This document shows, one piece after another, positions 1 to 11,969 of a stretch of 64,000 nucleotides of DNA. A model generated the notes under the pieces. That model saw only the letters and a program-made list of their open reading frames with translations. It was not told the origin of the DNA and made no database searches. The stretch comes from Cokeromyces recurvatus (Eukaryota; Mucoromycota; Mucoromycetes; Mucorales; Mucoraceae). Where the stretch lies: assembly GCF_025118155.1 (NCBI RefSeq), contig NW_026251392.1, forward strand, positions 1,027,609 through 1,091,608. The letters run 5' to 3'. The position numbers and the translations under genes were made by a program. Every line of letters begins with the position of its first letter. Positions within the stretch are counted from its first letter, which is position 1.

Positions 1-531
1 AGTTTTGGAAAAAGAACAATAAAGCTGAGGAAGATATAGTACATTGGGCACCAGATGGCTTTCTTAGTGTATTGAAAAGAGGTGTGTCTTTTAATAAAGA
101 GATAAATACCAATAAAACATCTATTTGCAAGAGAAGAGATTCAAAAGTATTTTTTTCTAACGAACGTACTTTTATGGCTTGGCTACATTATTGTATTTTA
201 CTTTTAACAATTGCAATAAGGTTAGTTAATGGTGGTGATACAGTATCAAAAATAATTGGCAGTACTTTTATTGCTTTAACAGTAATGGTTTCTATGTAAG
301 TTTGTATGAGATAGTTGAAAGATATATATATATATATATATTAATTAAACCTATATAATGTATAGTTATTCATTGGCACGCTTCCATTCTAGAGCTTATC
401 ATTTAAAAAATGGTTATCCAACATCAACATTGGAAGACATTTATGGGCCTATTACATTGTGTGTTCTAGTTGCTGCTGCCATAATTGCTAATTTTTATTT
501 AAGACTTCCATTAATTATGGAAAAGAATTAA
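1..531 (+). CDS. VTC-family membrane protein with DUF202 domain, 3' part
   Basis: The gene enters from the left edge, so its start is missing. Exon 1-295 is open from the first full codon (base 3) and joins 366-531 across an intron at 296-365 (GTAAG...TATAG). The product carries the DUF202 signature of vacuolar transporter chaperone proteins, FFSNERTFMAWLHY, followed by three hydrophobic segments and a short polar tail ending in EKN. VTC complexes in fungi make polyphosphate and move it into the vacuole; DUF202 is the membrane part. Whether this is a short VTC1-like protein or the C-terminus of a longer VTC2/4 protein with SPX and catalytic domains cannot be seen here, though open coding sequence upstream of DUF202 favours more than a minimal VTC1. 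The family call is firm; the member is not. Confidence 0.8.
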
Positions 532-1027
532 TAAAGAAATTGTGAAATACATTAATTTAACTTGTATATAAACTAGAGAACATATATATTTTTAAGAATA
601 TATGAAATACATCTAGACTTCAAAAAACATAATTATCGTTGATCAATAACAGTAATGTATAATTCATAATAGCGGTTATATGTAACCACTATAAACAATA
701 GACTATATTAAACTAAAGAAGATCTAAATAAAGAGAATGAGACAAGAGTTGAATATGACACCATATCTAGAAAAGCTAAGGCTTCTTTCATTTCTAAATA
801 AATACCATTTTTTGGTATAAATATACCAACTCATTGTATTTATAATTATAGTGACTAATTTAAGCTATAACAAAAATACATACGGATTTGAAAAGATTTT
901 ATTTTTATTAATTCATATAATTGAATATTAATATAAAGTACACAAAAAACAAATATATATGTATATAAATGTATATAAATATATTAAGACGGTATATAAT
1001 AGATAATATTGCTATATAGATGTATAA
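532..1027. other. AT-rich intergenic region between convergent genes
   Basis: Very AT-rich 3' flank shared by the VTC-family gene (+) and the Mso1-like gene (-). It holds several short TATATA runs and no open frame worth calling. Confidence 0.6.
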
Positions 1028-2415
1028 TTAAAAATATCCAGAATTACTATAATGATAGCCTTCCTCTTTTTCAATATTAGGTTCTCTTCTTCTGCCATTA
1101 GTAATACTTAGCAGGCCATTATGATATTGAGCAGCTTGTTCTCTTGAAGTCATGATCGCTTGCTGGTGTCTTGAGTTGCTCTTATAATAACTAGCCGAAT
1201 TATGCTGATGTTGATCATATCGATTATCTGACCGCGTAGGATCATAAACTCTTGGTGAATAATCTCGATCATCATTATTTCTCTTATAAATACTATTTAA
1301 ATGCTGTTGCTGATAATTATAATTCATGTTATCATGGTATATATTTCGAGTAGCTCGTTCATCGCTGATTCTATTGTCTTTACTTGATGAATTATAATAA
1401 TCGCTTCTTTCGTTTTCTTTTCTATAGTTATGCTGCTGATCAATATTATAATTATATTCTTCCCTAGCAGCCTTTTCTTTGTATCCGCTATTCTCAGAAT
1501 TAGCTATAGGTAGTTTTTGACGTAATTCTTGTCTTTCTCTTTCTCTACTTGAAAGTTTGTTAGGATCTTGTTCCCATAATCTCCTTCTAGAAGGCGTCCT
1601 TCCTACACTTGTAGACGATGACTCAGATATATCACTTTGCGTATGATATTTTTGAATAGTATTATCTACTAATAACCATTCAGGCAAACGCATACGTTTT
1701 CTTTCATAATAGTCTCGAAGAATCCTTGACACATGTGTTTCGCCTTCCCAATCATCTTCATCTGACTCTATATGAATATGTTAAAAATTAATTATAACTT
1801 TACGGACCTCTTTTTACTACCTGCTCCACGGTCTTCACGGCTTGGGATCTTCTCAGCCATAGTTTGTGTTGCTTGAAGTAGTTTACCCCATAGTTTACCC
1901 GATTGTTTCGTTCTATCGTCTATTTTATTTTTGTTTTTTATTTTTATTTAATTTTTGTTTCATTTCATTTCGTTTTCTTTTCTTTTCTTTTCTTTCTTCT
2001 CACCTTTAGTCTTTTCATTCAGCTGCTTCCATTTTTCATTCTGCTTTATTTTTCCCCATAATTTTTTACCATTCGAGTCAGTTGATTCTGGTAAATGAGC
2101 AGCAAAATTGTTATAATAAACTGAATCTTCTTGTTCTGATTTATCGAGTTGAGTTGACTTTGTAGTGGACGGTGATTCAACTGATGGCGATTGATTTAAT
2201 AATGTTGCTTTAGATGATTCTGTAGTAGAGATCGTATTATTATTATTATATTGAATAGGAAGTGAAGGCATCGCTGGTCTATCGACTGGCCGACACTTAT
2301 GACGTGCAGGATAAAGACCTACATCGTTTCCACAGTCTTTACATAATACAACTAACGTGGATACTCTATAATCAACTACTTTGGCTCCCATTTTAAACAA
2401 GTATGTATCTTCCAA
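1028..2415 (-). CDS. Mso1-like Sec1-binding protein (about 420 aa)
   Basis: Three exons on the minus strand: 2415-2004, 1919-1804 and 1765-1028, with introns of 84 and 38 bp, giving 421 residues. The middle exon reads LWGKLLQATQTMAEKIPSRE, and the join to exon 3 gives SDEDDWEGETHVSRILRDYY then RLPEWLLVD. This block resembles the Sec1-binding region of fungal Mso1 proteins (a threonine/histidine element, a YY motif and a PxWL motif). Mso1 binds the SM protein Sec1 at sites of exocytosis. The N-terminus has a small Cys/His cluster (CKDCG, then RHKC), which is not part of the yeast Mso1 picture, and the C-terminal 200 residues are polar, rich in Asn, Tyr, Gln and Arg. The acceptor of intron 2 is AGAG, so one residue is uncertain. 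An internal Met (MGAK) is an alternative start. Confidence 0.62.
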
Positions 2416-2514
2416 AAAAAAAGGAGTGTAAAAAGGTGGAGGAGAAGGAGGGACAAATTTAAAAATTTAATAATCTATTAGAATGTAGTACAAGATTTGT
2501 TAGTGTTACACATA

Positions 2515-2713
2515 CAGTGCTTACAGCACCAAATGGCAAGTTTTTAAAATAAATAAATAATGATTGTTTTGTTTTAAACTCAAATAGCAGATTTGGCCAA
2601 CAATAAATTAGCAATTTTACAGTATTTTATTTAATACTTTACGAACGATATTTGTATGTCTTGTATGAACTCATTTATTAAACATATTAACAACGTGTTG
2701 AATAAAGTCTCTA
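2515..2713 (+). repeat. Left terminal inverted repeat of the 1.4-kb element
   Basis: The 199-bp left arm is matched in inverted orientation by 3721-3919. The tip contains a small palindrome, GTGCT/AGCAC. Confidence 0.85.
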
Positions 2714-3720
2714 CGGCTACTAGTGCTGGATATGCTTTTTAGACACTTTTATAATGTGAAGAACATCTATAATGCAATATTAATTGATTTATAAGAATAT
2801 TTGATGCTAAAAGACATAAGAAACAATCACATATTATTTTTACTTTGAATGCTCGAATTGCTCTATAAAAAAAAGGATATTATTTTGTAACCCTTAGATT
2901 ATGCTTATACCTATATATATATAGCGCATAGACAAATATGAGTAATCTGATTATTTATTGCAGATAACTAAAAACTAAACCATAAAGGCATAAAATATAC
3001 CATTCATCCAGGTCTTTATGGATGACGTAAAAAGGCATTAAATGTTCGAGTTATGTAATTGTTCTCAAGTTTTCTAGACTAATTTATATAAGCCTTTAGA
3101 TGCACTGTAAAGTCAAGTTTAATATTCTTTTGTTGCCTTTTCGTTGAACCACTTGAAGTTGAGTCTTCAAATTTCGGCCAAACCTTTCTTATGTATGTTG
3201 TCATTATTTAAATACATAACATATAATTCTCTTAGCTCAAATAGCATACATTTAAATGATAGATTATTCAAAGTTAATTTAAAGTACTCTTACACTATTC
3301 TTGCTTCTTTTGTATTAAACAATTTCACATATAAACAAACACAATCTATAAAATAAAACGCTATATTCTTTTGTCTGTTTGTATTTATTAATGTACCATT
3401 ATAATTGATAAATCAGTTGCTGAAGAGAGAACAGAAAATATGATACACCCAAACCAACAACTCTGTTGGTTCTAAAGGTTTTTATGTTATATAAACCAAT
3501 TAAACAGTTTTAATTTGGAAAGGTATAAAGAGACAAATATTAAAAAAAAAAAATGGAGAAAATAATAATGATAATAATAATAATGTATCTTCCTTTATTC
3601 TCTTCCAATAGAATAGTTCTGGGCAGCTAATGCCAAAGACCAAGTAGAACATAGCTATTTTAGCGAAAAGAAGGATATAAGAATAAGGGACGCTCGTGAT
3701 AATATTTCATTAAGCAACAT

Positions 3721-3919
3721 TAGAGACTTTATTCAACACGTTGTTAATATGTTTAATAAATGAGTTTATACAAGACATTCAAATATCGTTCGTAAAGTAT
3801 TAAATAAAATACTGTAAAATTGCTAATTTATTGTTGGCCAAATCTGCTATTTGAGTTTAAAACAAAACAATCATTATTTATTTATTTTAAAAACTTGCCA
3901 TTTGGTGCTGTAAGCACTG
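3721..3919 (-). repeat. Right terminal inverted repeat of the 1.4-kb element
   Basis: Inverted copy of 2515-2713. It differs by two substitutions, both in the inner third of the arm. Confidence 0.85.
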
Positions 3920-4038
3920 TAATATAAAAAATAAAGAAAATTAATCTAATTTATTATTCATTCTATATACATTTTTATAATGTTTATAACAAAGAGAAGA
4001 AAACATAGGATATAATTTAAAGTAAGCCTATTTTTTTT

Positions 4039-6231
4039 TTAATTGTTTACTGCGTCTCTCCATGATTTCAAATTATGGGGGATACGTTTCCAAGTATTCG
4101 GCTTGAAGATACTAACTCCTTCCAAAGGATCATATTGCTTACGATCTTCCATTTCAATTGTATGACTAAAAAAAAAAAAATATGTATATATTGTTTAGTT
4201 TAGCTTTAAATATATAATATGTAGTCAACTTACGCTATAATTTCTTCACGTCCTGAATCCAAGTCTACTTCTGATAAGGGGATAAGTTTTGTCTTTTTGA
4301 TAAATTTGTAACCAACAAATAAAATAATGACAACTGGTAAGCCAATATAACAAGCAATAATATCAGCTGGAACAGGAGGATCAGCCATCCACTTGTCATA
4401 ACCCTGGCCGACTACAACAAATAAACAGATTCCAAATGCAAAAAGAGGGCCAATAGGAAAGAGACGAGCCTTAAAAGGTAATTCATCCACATTCTTACCT
4501 TGAGCAATAAATGCTCGACGGAAACGCCAATGGGAAGCAGCGATACCAAGCCAGGCAATAAAACCTGCAATACCTGAGATAGATAGCAGCCAATTATAAA
4601 CAACACCATTTCCAAAGAGAGAGGTTAAGAAAGCCAACATACCAATAAGGGCAGTCAAGAGAACACAGTAAATAGGAATACCATTCTTCGTGACTTTTGT
4701 AAAGAATTGAGGAGCTTTATGTTCAAGAGCAAGATCATAAAGTGTACGACTAGAAGCATAAAGACCAGAGTTACCAGCAGAAAGAACGGTTGTCAAAATA
4801 ACGGCGTTCATAAAGTGTGCAGCCGCAGACATACCTGCTTTTTGGAATACTAGAGTAAAAGGAGAGACAGAAATATCAGATACATCACTTCTCAATAAAA
4901 GAGGATCATCATAGGGAATGATTAAGCCTATGATAAAAATAGACAAAATATAAAATAAGAGAATACGCCAAAAGACCTGCTTTATGGCTTTAGGAACATT
5001 CTTCCGAGGATTTTCACTTTCCCCAGCTGCTACACCAATAAGTTCTGTACCCTGAAAGGAGAAACCAGCCGTCAAAAATGTACTTAACACTCCAAGCCCT
5101 TGAACACCACCGTATTTAAAAGTTTCTGTACCATAATAATGACCACCACATACGCCTACATCAACAAGAATGCCGAGAATAATAAACACAATCACTACCA
5201 ATACTTTAATTAAAGCGAACCAATATTCCGCCTCACCTATTTTTTTTTTTTAAAAAAAAAAATAAATATTTAGAAAATAGAATATAATATGTATATAATA
5301 TTCTCTTATACGTTACCATATCCTTTAACAGAAAATAAATTTAGAGATAAAATTAAAATCAAAAAGATAATAGACCAAACATAACTCGGAAAATTAGGTA
5401 ACCAAAATGCCATTACCATGGAACCAGCCGTCTATTAAAAAGTGATACAAATATAAAACTAAATAAGGATATTTCGATTTGTATAACTTGATCTGTTACT
5501 TACCAATTCAACAGCTACAGTGACAGCCCAGTTGTACCAATAATTCCAACCAAGAGCAAATCCAAGTGCAGGATCAATAAATCTACCCGCATAATTGTTA
5601 AAACTACCAGATATTGGTAAATAAGTTGCCTAAAAAGAAAGAAGTTATTATTTTTATTTTATTTTATTTTATTTTTACGTAACATGGGTCTTCATCAAAA
5701 ATTATTATCAAAATTACCATTTCACCCAAACATTCCATCATAAAAAAGACCATGATACCGATGAGTGCATAAGCAATTAAAGCCCCACCTGGACCAGCAT
5801 TTGCAATAGAAGAACCTGATGCTAAGAATAAGCCAGTACCAATTGTTCCGCCTAATGAAATCATTGTCAACTAAATATATAGTATATAAATAATACAATT
5901 CATTTGATGTTTTAACATATACATATATACGTATATATATATATATATATGTATGTATATCTATCTATTTTACATGTCTAGCTTTTAAAGCTCTCTTTAA
6001 ACGAGGCTTTTCTTCATCATTTAATAAAGAGCCTGGTTGGCTTTTGGAAATAGATCGGGAATATTGGCTTGAAAAATCTTCATTAAATTCAGTTGTGCTA
6101 TTTGCATTTTGATATTTTTTATGTTCTATCGTTTCTAATTCGAACTTATTATTGGATGAGTCCAACCGTCTTGTTCTCATACGTTCTTTTGAAGAAGAGG
6201 ATATATTATCCTCATTACAATTTGCTGACAT
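4039..6231 (-). CDS. Amino-acid permease (APC superfamily, yeast AAT type), 593 aa
   Basis: Six exons: 6231-5974, 5870-5718, 5629-5504, 5431-5317, 5236-4234 and 4165-4039. The splice joins rebuild hallmark motifs of plasma-membrane amino-acid/proton symporters: KARHLTMISLGGTIGTGLF at the start of TM1, CLGEMATYLPISGSF, and YGEAEYWFALIKVLVV. A hydrophilic N-terminal tail of about 80 residues rich in Ser, Asn and charged residues precedes the core, and the cytoplasmic C-terminal tail ends in VNN. About twelve hydrophobic segments are present, as expected. Length fits the family (550-620 aa). Substrate cannot be told from sequence alone; general, basic or acidic amino-acid permeases are all possible. 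The gene is flanked downstream by the 1.4-kb TIR element. Confidence 0.92.
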
Positions 6232-6656
6232 TAAGTTTGTAATAGTGATAATAATAACAACTAAAAAAAAAAGAAAAAGAAAAAGAAAATCAAAGGAATG
6301 AGTTAAAATGATTTAATTAATAAACGCAACAAAAAAAAAAAAAAAAAAGGAAAAATCTTTTTTCTTGAAACAGAACCCCGCTTTTCTTTTTGAGCCCTAG
6401 TCTACCTTAATATGGTGTATTTAAAGAGATAAGATTATCTATTGTAATAAAGGAAGAAAATTTCTTCCACAGAAGAATAACAAATTGGTATTCAGACGAT
6501 AATAGCATGACGGAGTACACTATTTTGAGATTGAATCAATATGAGTTTGCATTCAGGTAAAAATCAATTTTGCGCAGAGGATTTGAAATAAATAAATAAC
6601 CCAATAAAATCTGAATGATTCAGTTACTTTATTTAATTCAAAATATTATAATAAAC
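6232..6656. other. Upstream region of the permease
   Basis: This stretch holds the 5' flank of the minus-strand permease, with A-rich tracts just upstream of its ATG. No gene is visible. Confidence 0.5.
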
Positions 6657-7404
6657 ATGAATAGCTTTAGCGAATTTATTACTAATAGGGAAAATAACTT
6701 AGACTTTTTATATAATGACTATATAGAAAAAGACGAGCAAGAGGACCATTTTAACTCAAATAAAGAATAGATAAAGAAAGCAAAGCAAATTGGGAACGAT
6801 TCATCATTGCGTGTACGTGAATTTATGGATATTGATTTGCTAGAGGAACAAGATAAAGAATCATTTAGTGATACTTTTCTTTTTTGCATAATCAATGTCA
6901 TTAAAAAGTATAAAGCTGATAAATTAAAATGAGACTATTACAGAAAATAAAAACTCTTTGATTTAATTATTGAAAATACTTTGCGAAACATTCGAAGGTT
7001 TGAAAATCTTAGTTTTTACCACTACAAATATTCAGTAAATCAAGCTCATATTACTTTAAATAAAGTTGAAAAGATAATAGCGGCGAGAAATTTTGATAGA
7101 GCAATAGCATTACAAAAAACCATTATTGAACAATATAATATATGTGACAAGAAGGCTTCAATTTATCTACTCAGAGAAACTATGGCCGTTCATTAAAGGG
7201 CACGCTTAAAAAAATCATTGTACCAACCGAAAATAGTGTTCCAATTACAATCTTGAGTGCAACCTCCCATGCTTGTATTATAAATATTACAATCAAAAAA
7301 TTAAAAATAGCTTCTTTCAAGAAAAAAAAAGGAAGGCAGACGATAAAGAAGTAAAGGTAAATGGCAAAGTTAGAATAAGAATGGAGCATTCCTTATCCTA
7401 CTTA
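6657..7404 (+). pseudogene. Decayed unknown coding sequence in one frame with several stops
   Basis: From the ATG at 6657 a single reading frame gives plausible protein (MNSFSEFITNRENNLDFLY...) for 180 codons to 7196, broken by three nonsense codons (near 6768, 6928 and 6943) but by no frameshift. The same frame continues protein-like, with more stops, to about 7404. The segment after 6981 is clean (NIRRFENLSFYHYKYSVN...). There are no convincing splice sites that would remove the stops. I do not recognise the family. It may be a recently inactivated gene or a transposon gene. The alternative, chance openness in AT-rich DNA, is less likely given the mixed, polar composition. Confidence 0.4.
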
Positions 7405-8541
7405 ATAAATGTAATAAATGTACTGGATAAAAATGATATAAAAAGCTAATATATCGTTATGAATACTATACCTAATTATTAAGAAAAAGATTTCAGTGAT
7501 GATAAATTGTATATTATTAGTTGATAAGTTTTTCCCCCCTCAATTAAAATAACATCCATTTTTCTGATTGGCTAATATAACAAATAGCCTTTTTGATTTT
7601 ACAAAATGGAGGGTTATTTTTTTGTTCAGTCTTATTTTTTTTCTTCCCCTGATAAATAACAGTAGTCTTTTGTAATGAAATAGCATAACATATTTATATG
7701 TATACCAAATGTGTATTTGAGATATTATTGGAATATACTAATGAATTAATATCAATCAGAGTATAATAATATTAGTTAAAATTAGCTAAAATTAGCTAAA
7801 ACTAGTTTATATGCTTATTATTAATTCTATTATATGTATTTTATGTATTTTATGCCTTTTTAGTGAAAACATGAATTATATAGTTACCTTTATACGATAT
7901 ATATCTATTACTTTATTATTATATAGTTACTATCACCTAGACAACGTTAACTTTTTTTTTTTTTTTCTGATATTAATTTTAATGCTTAAAATGGTATCTA
8001 ATTAGCTGAAGGCCAACGGTAGTCATAGACAACACACACACACATATATATTATACTATGCTATTACATCATCCTCATTTTATGATTTAATAAGGGGCAA
8101 ACTATATAAATCATATAAGCCATATAAATCATATAAATCATATATAATAGAACTTGAACATTTGCTAAGGTTTAGATTGAATCAGATCAGATTAGATCAT
8201 TTATTGACAGCTCATTTCAAGTAATGGAGTGCATTTATGACTCAAATATCTCTATATTTTTATCTTTATTTTTATTGTCGTTTTCTTTTTATTATACAAT
8301 ATTGGTTCCTTATTGTTCCTGAATTATTTTATTTTATTGAATATTTTGTATTTACTATGTGTGATTTTTATAATACGTATAAACAGCAATTAAACTAAAT
8401 CTTTCATTCATAAAAAATAAAGATTAATAGTAACTGCTTGAATACATAGTACTAGAATATACTGTACTGTCCTAGTCGGTCGATAAGTAAAAAAGTATCA
8501 TTAATCTATCTAATAAAAAAACATAACATAAAATACGTGTA

Positions 8542-8575
<34 letters not shown>

Positions 8576-9249
8576 AATTATTATTATAATATTAAAGATG
8601 CAAATGGTAGTCACTCGTGTAACATTTCATTATAAAATGATATAAAAGGCACGAATGTTTAATTTCCTTCTTTTTTTTCTTTTTTTTTCCCTTTTTTTTT
8701 TCAGAAATGTGGGGAGCCTGTTTTATGCCGGGCTATGAATAGCACTGAAAATCGCCCCGTCTGTATAGTGCCTCCCATGGCTGATGGAAGGTAACACAAG
8801 CTCATAAAATGTTTATTGATAATAAGAGTAGTTTGAAAAAAAAATTGACTACAAACAATATTGGTTCATCATATACAAAAGTGTTAGACATCTGGAAATT
8901 GTTTCGTAAAATAGCCCTTCTTGTTACAATAAACATTCAAGAGGTTAAAACAATATATGCATTATGAATGATAATAAAAGTGTGATATTAATTGTAAAAT
9001 ATCAAATAAAAATAATAAAAAGACAAAAAAAAAAAAAAAAAAAAAAAAAAAACGTCAACGAAACCGAACAATAGTTCTAAAGTCAATTATTTTATTTATG
9101 AATTTAAATTGATAGGTATTTATAAGAATTGTTAAAGAAGTCTGAGATAAGATGTAAATCAGAAAAGTGTTAGTTACGACTGAATAAGACATGTTATAGA
9201 TAATGAAATGTTAGAAGCTTTAATATTGTTTGATAAAGTGGATCAAAAA
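7405..9249. other. Long AT-rich gene-poor stretch
   Basis: Mostly A/T tracts: a TATTAT run near 8550-8590, a pyrimidine tract at 8669-8703 and a 28-A run at 9025-9052. The only island of balanced composition is 8705-8790, listed separately. No gene can be supported. Confidence 0.5.
8705..8790 (+). other. GC-richer island with splice-like borders and hairpin potential
   Basis: An 86-bp segment follows a long pyrimidine tract ending in CAG and is followed by GTAAC, so it looks like an internal exon; one frame is open throughout. It can also fold: GGGAG (8712-8716) and GCACT (8742-8746) pair with the adjoining AGTGC and CTCCC at 8767-8776. No neighbouring exon was found. It could be a relic exon or a structured RNA; neither is shown. 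Confidence 0.25.
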
Positions 9250-10320
9250 AGCTTCAGGGGAATCTAGATAAAATTTCTTGAATAATTTTCTGATCTGCAT
9301 GTTTAATCAAGAAACATGACATTATAAGTCAGCTCATGACAAGGTTGTAATAAAATGTCTTCAGGTAGTTCCAGTGAGTGAAGGAAAAATTTTGCTTGCA
9401 AAATTGAGATGCGATCTGCATGTAAATATCTATCAACGGTATTTAAAGTACCTTGCTCATATTGTCATTTACTTCTATTTAGCTTACCACTTTTGATACC
9501 TAGTTCACCTAATTGTTCGATCGAGGATTCTTACGTATATCATTTTCTGGTTCCAATATTATAGTCTGTGCTCTCTTCTGATTCTTCCTCCAAGACTCAC
9601 TGGTAATTTAGAAATATAAATATTCAAGATTAGTTGAACGAATAATTAATCTAATTTCATATATACACATATATGAAATATAGAGCTAATGGTGGCAACA
9701 CGAAAAATTATGAGTTAAAATCATACAAACCAGACTTTATAATGTATAGTATGCCGACAAATATCAAATTTGTTGTCTTGATCTCTGAGGTCAAGCCTAT
9801 AGAATACAACTCAGCCGTAGAATCCAACCAGGTTAAGTTGGCACGATAAATATGTGCTGCATACAACAACTTAGTTCTAAATTTAGTTAAAAAAATTGTT
9901 GTATATGGTATTTTTGCAGAAGGACGACACATGATGAGGTACATAATGGACATAGATTATTTAAAAATGTATTGTCTCATAAATCTCTCAAAAGTGGATA
10001 TATGCTTCCGACTTGATCAACTATATTTGACATCAGCTATTGTATCAAAATTTTTACAATTAAAGATAAACATGAATTTAATAATTAAGCTATAAGTCTC
10101 TTACTAACTTCATTTTATTATGTAAACAGAATATAGCTTTTGGAGTGGTTGCTAGAGCTGAGTCATCAATTATCACAGCTATAGAAAACAGGCGCCGAAG
10201 ACTATCTATACCCCAGTCTCGTCTCGCTGATAATACCTGTTGACTATCTTGTAAAGGAAAGAAATTTTCCAGCAATCCATCCTCTACTAATTTTATCACT
10301 TAATGACTTTTCCAATTTAA
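9250..10320 (-). pseudogene. Fragmented unknown gene, minus strand
   Basis: Pieces of coherent protein occur in order on the minus strand but in changing frames with stops. A block at 10299-10090 reads LLENFFPLQDSQQVLSARRD and later IFCLHNKMKLVRDL. A block at 9953-9708 includes YRANLTWLDSTAELYSIGLT. A further piece near 9440-9340 reads RYLHADRISILQAKFFLHSL. Composition and order suggest one multi-exon gene that has decayed. I cannot name the family. Confidence 0.35.
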
Positions 10321-11969
10321 TATTTGATCAAAATAAATTTATATTACCTATAATGTCTATTAATGTTCATTTAATGTTCAAGCTAACAAGGAACATATGA
10401 CAATAGCTGATTCAGTAGCTTTTATCCAAAGAAATATATGTATTAGTTCTACTAAAATTTGCTAACCTTAGGCATGGAACTTTTTTTTTTTTTTCTCGAA
10501 AAGATAAATGCTATAAAAATATATATCTATATTGTATAAAAACAATTTAATTATACTAACTGCTTTAAGACTTATTTTTAACAGTAATATACTACAAAAC
10601 TATTAGCAAAAATAAAATAAAATAAAATAATAAGCCAATCTGAAGATTACTGAATACATATTTTCAAAATGAAAACTATATTTATAAACTGAATTAATCA
10701 AGGTAGTGATATAGGGAAAAAAAAGGAAAAAGGGCAGAAATGATGTTACAATGATGATTTATAGTTTAGGCACAATATAATAAGTGAAAATATAACTTGT
10801 AATTGTGTACGGATCCAGAATTAATGTATCATTAACAGTCCACCTGAAAAGCGCAGTAGGAAGTATAAGGCAGATATATTGTTTACTTTAATTTTTTTCA
10901 AATATAAATGATATGTCCAAATTCAAGTCTAGTAAGCAATAATTTTAATTTGTTTGGATTGATAATTAACCCAACAAACTCCTAACCCGAAAACTTGCAA
11001 TACTATTAGTCGTAAGCATATGGGACATTTCAGCCGTAAGCATATAGAATATTTCAGCATATTCTTTCCCTTATATTAAAATCAATATGTATTACTAATA
11101 AAATAATAATTACAAATTTTCTCTCTTTGTAAAGAATTATAGAACAAATAAAAAAAAATTACCAAAGAGACGAAAATTAACCTTCGAGCCACCGGTCAAT
11201 AGTTTGGTTGTTTGAAGAAGAAACTAAAGGCGAGCTATTGTCGACGGTTTGGGAAAACTACCTAAGCTTCACAAAAGATTCATCTAACCAAATGAATATA
11301 TCATAACCATGTCCCATAGATATATACAGTTCTATTGTCAGTTTGTCTTTATACCCAAGCCCAAGTCAAATCAAGATAAGGAAAATGGGAGAGGGGAACT
11401 AAAGGGAATAATGGAAAGATTCGATATTGGTAAGCGAATTGTTCTACATAAGAGTTTAAATAGATGATGTATTAAAGCAAAGTATTATTTATAGGCAAAT
11501 AGTTTAGCAAAGGGCTAAGCATCATTATTTAATAGTGTTTAAAAACTCTAAATATAGCCATGTTAACAAATTAATTAGAATAAAGATGCAATATCTAATC
11601 TCTTTAAATAAAAGCAAATATTATTGCTTGCTGGAAATATTATCTACTCTATTAACTACTTAAGGAATACTTATTTCATAATTCAGAATATAATAATACT
11701 ATATACTTTTTTATTGAAAAATAAAATAAAAGGATTTATATTTAAAAAGTATTTTAACTATTAAGTGTCTGAAGTAAAATCAAAATGGATAAAAGCTTAT
11801 TGTCAATGATCTTCTTCTTATTACTATATTGGGTTTAAAAATCTCCACGCAATTTTTGTTTTAATTGGACGCAATACTTCACTGACTGCTTTTACTTTCG
11901 AACGCCACTCAGATTTGCTCTATTTGAAAAATATCCCTTAATTTTTTTTTATCAAGCTTTGTATCAATA
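10321..11969. other. Intergenic region upstream of KRE33
   Basis: AT-rich, no coding frame supported. A short direct repeat (CGTAAGCATAT) occurs twice near 11012 and 11035. The last few hundred bases should contain the KRE33 promoter, but no clear box stands out. Confidence 0.45.

Larger units (their letters stand above)
2515..3919. mobile_element. Non-autonomous TIR element (Tc1/mariner-like, 1.4 kb)
   Basis: The element begins CAGTGCTTACAGCACC and ends with the reverse complement, flanked on both sides by TA (2513-2514 and 3920-3921). Its terminal inverted repeats, 2515-2713 and 3721-3919, are 199 bp long and I see only two mismatches between them. The TA duplication and CAGTG tip point to the Tc1/mariner/pogo superfamily. 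The 1-kb interior has no transposase-like frame, so the element is probably mobilised in trans. The high arm identity suggests recent activity or gene conversion. Confidence 0.8.

Noticed and set aside
3144..3356. 70-codon frame inside the 1.4-kb TIR element
   Set aside because: No transposase motif; composition expected by chance.
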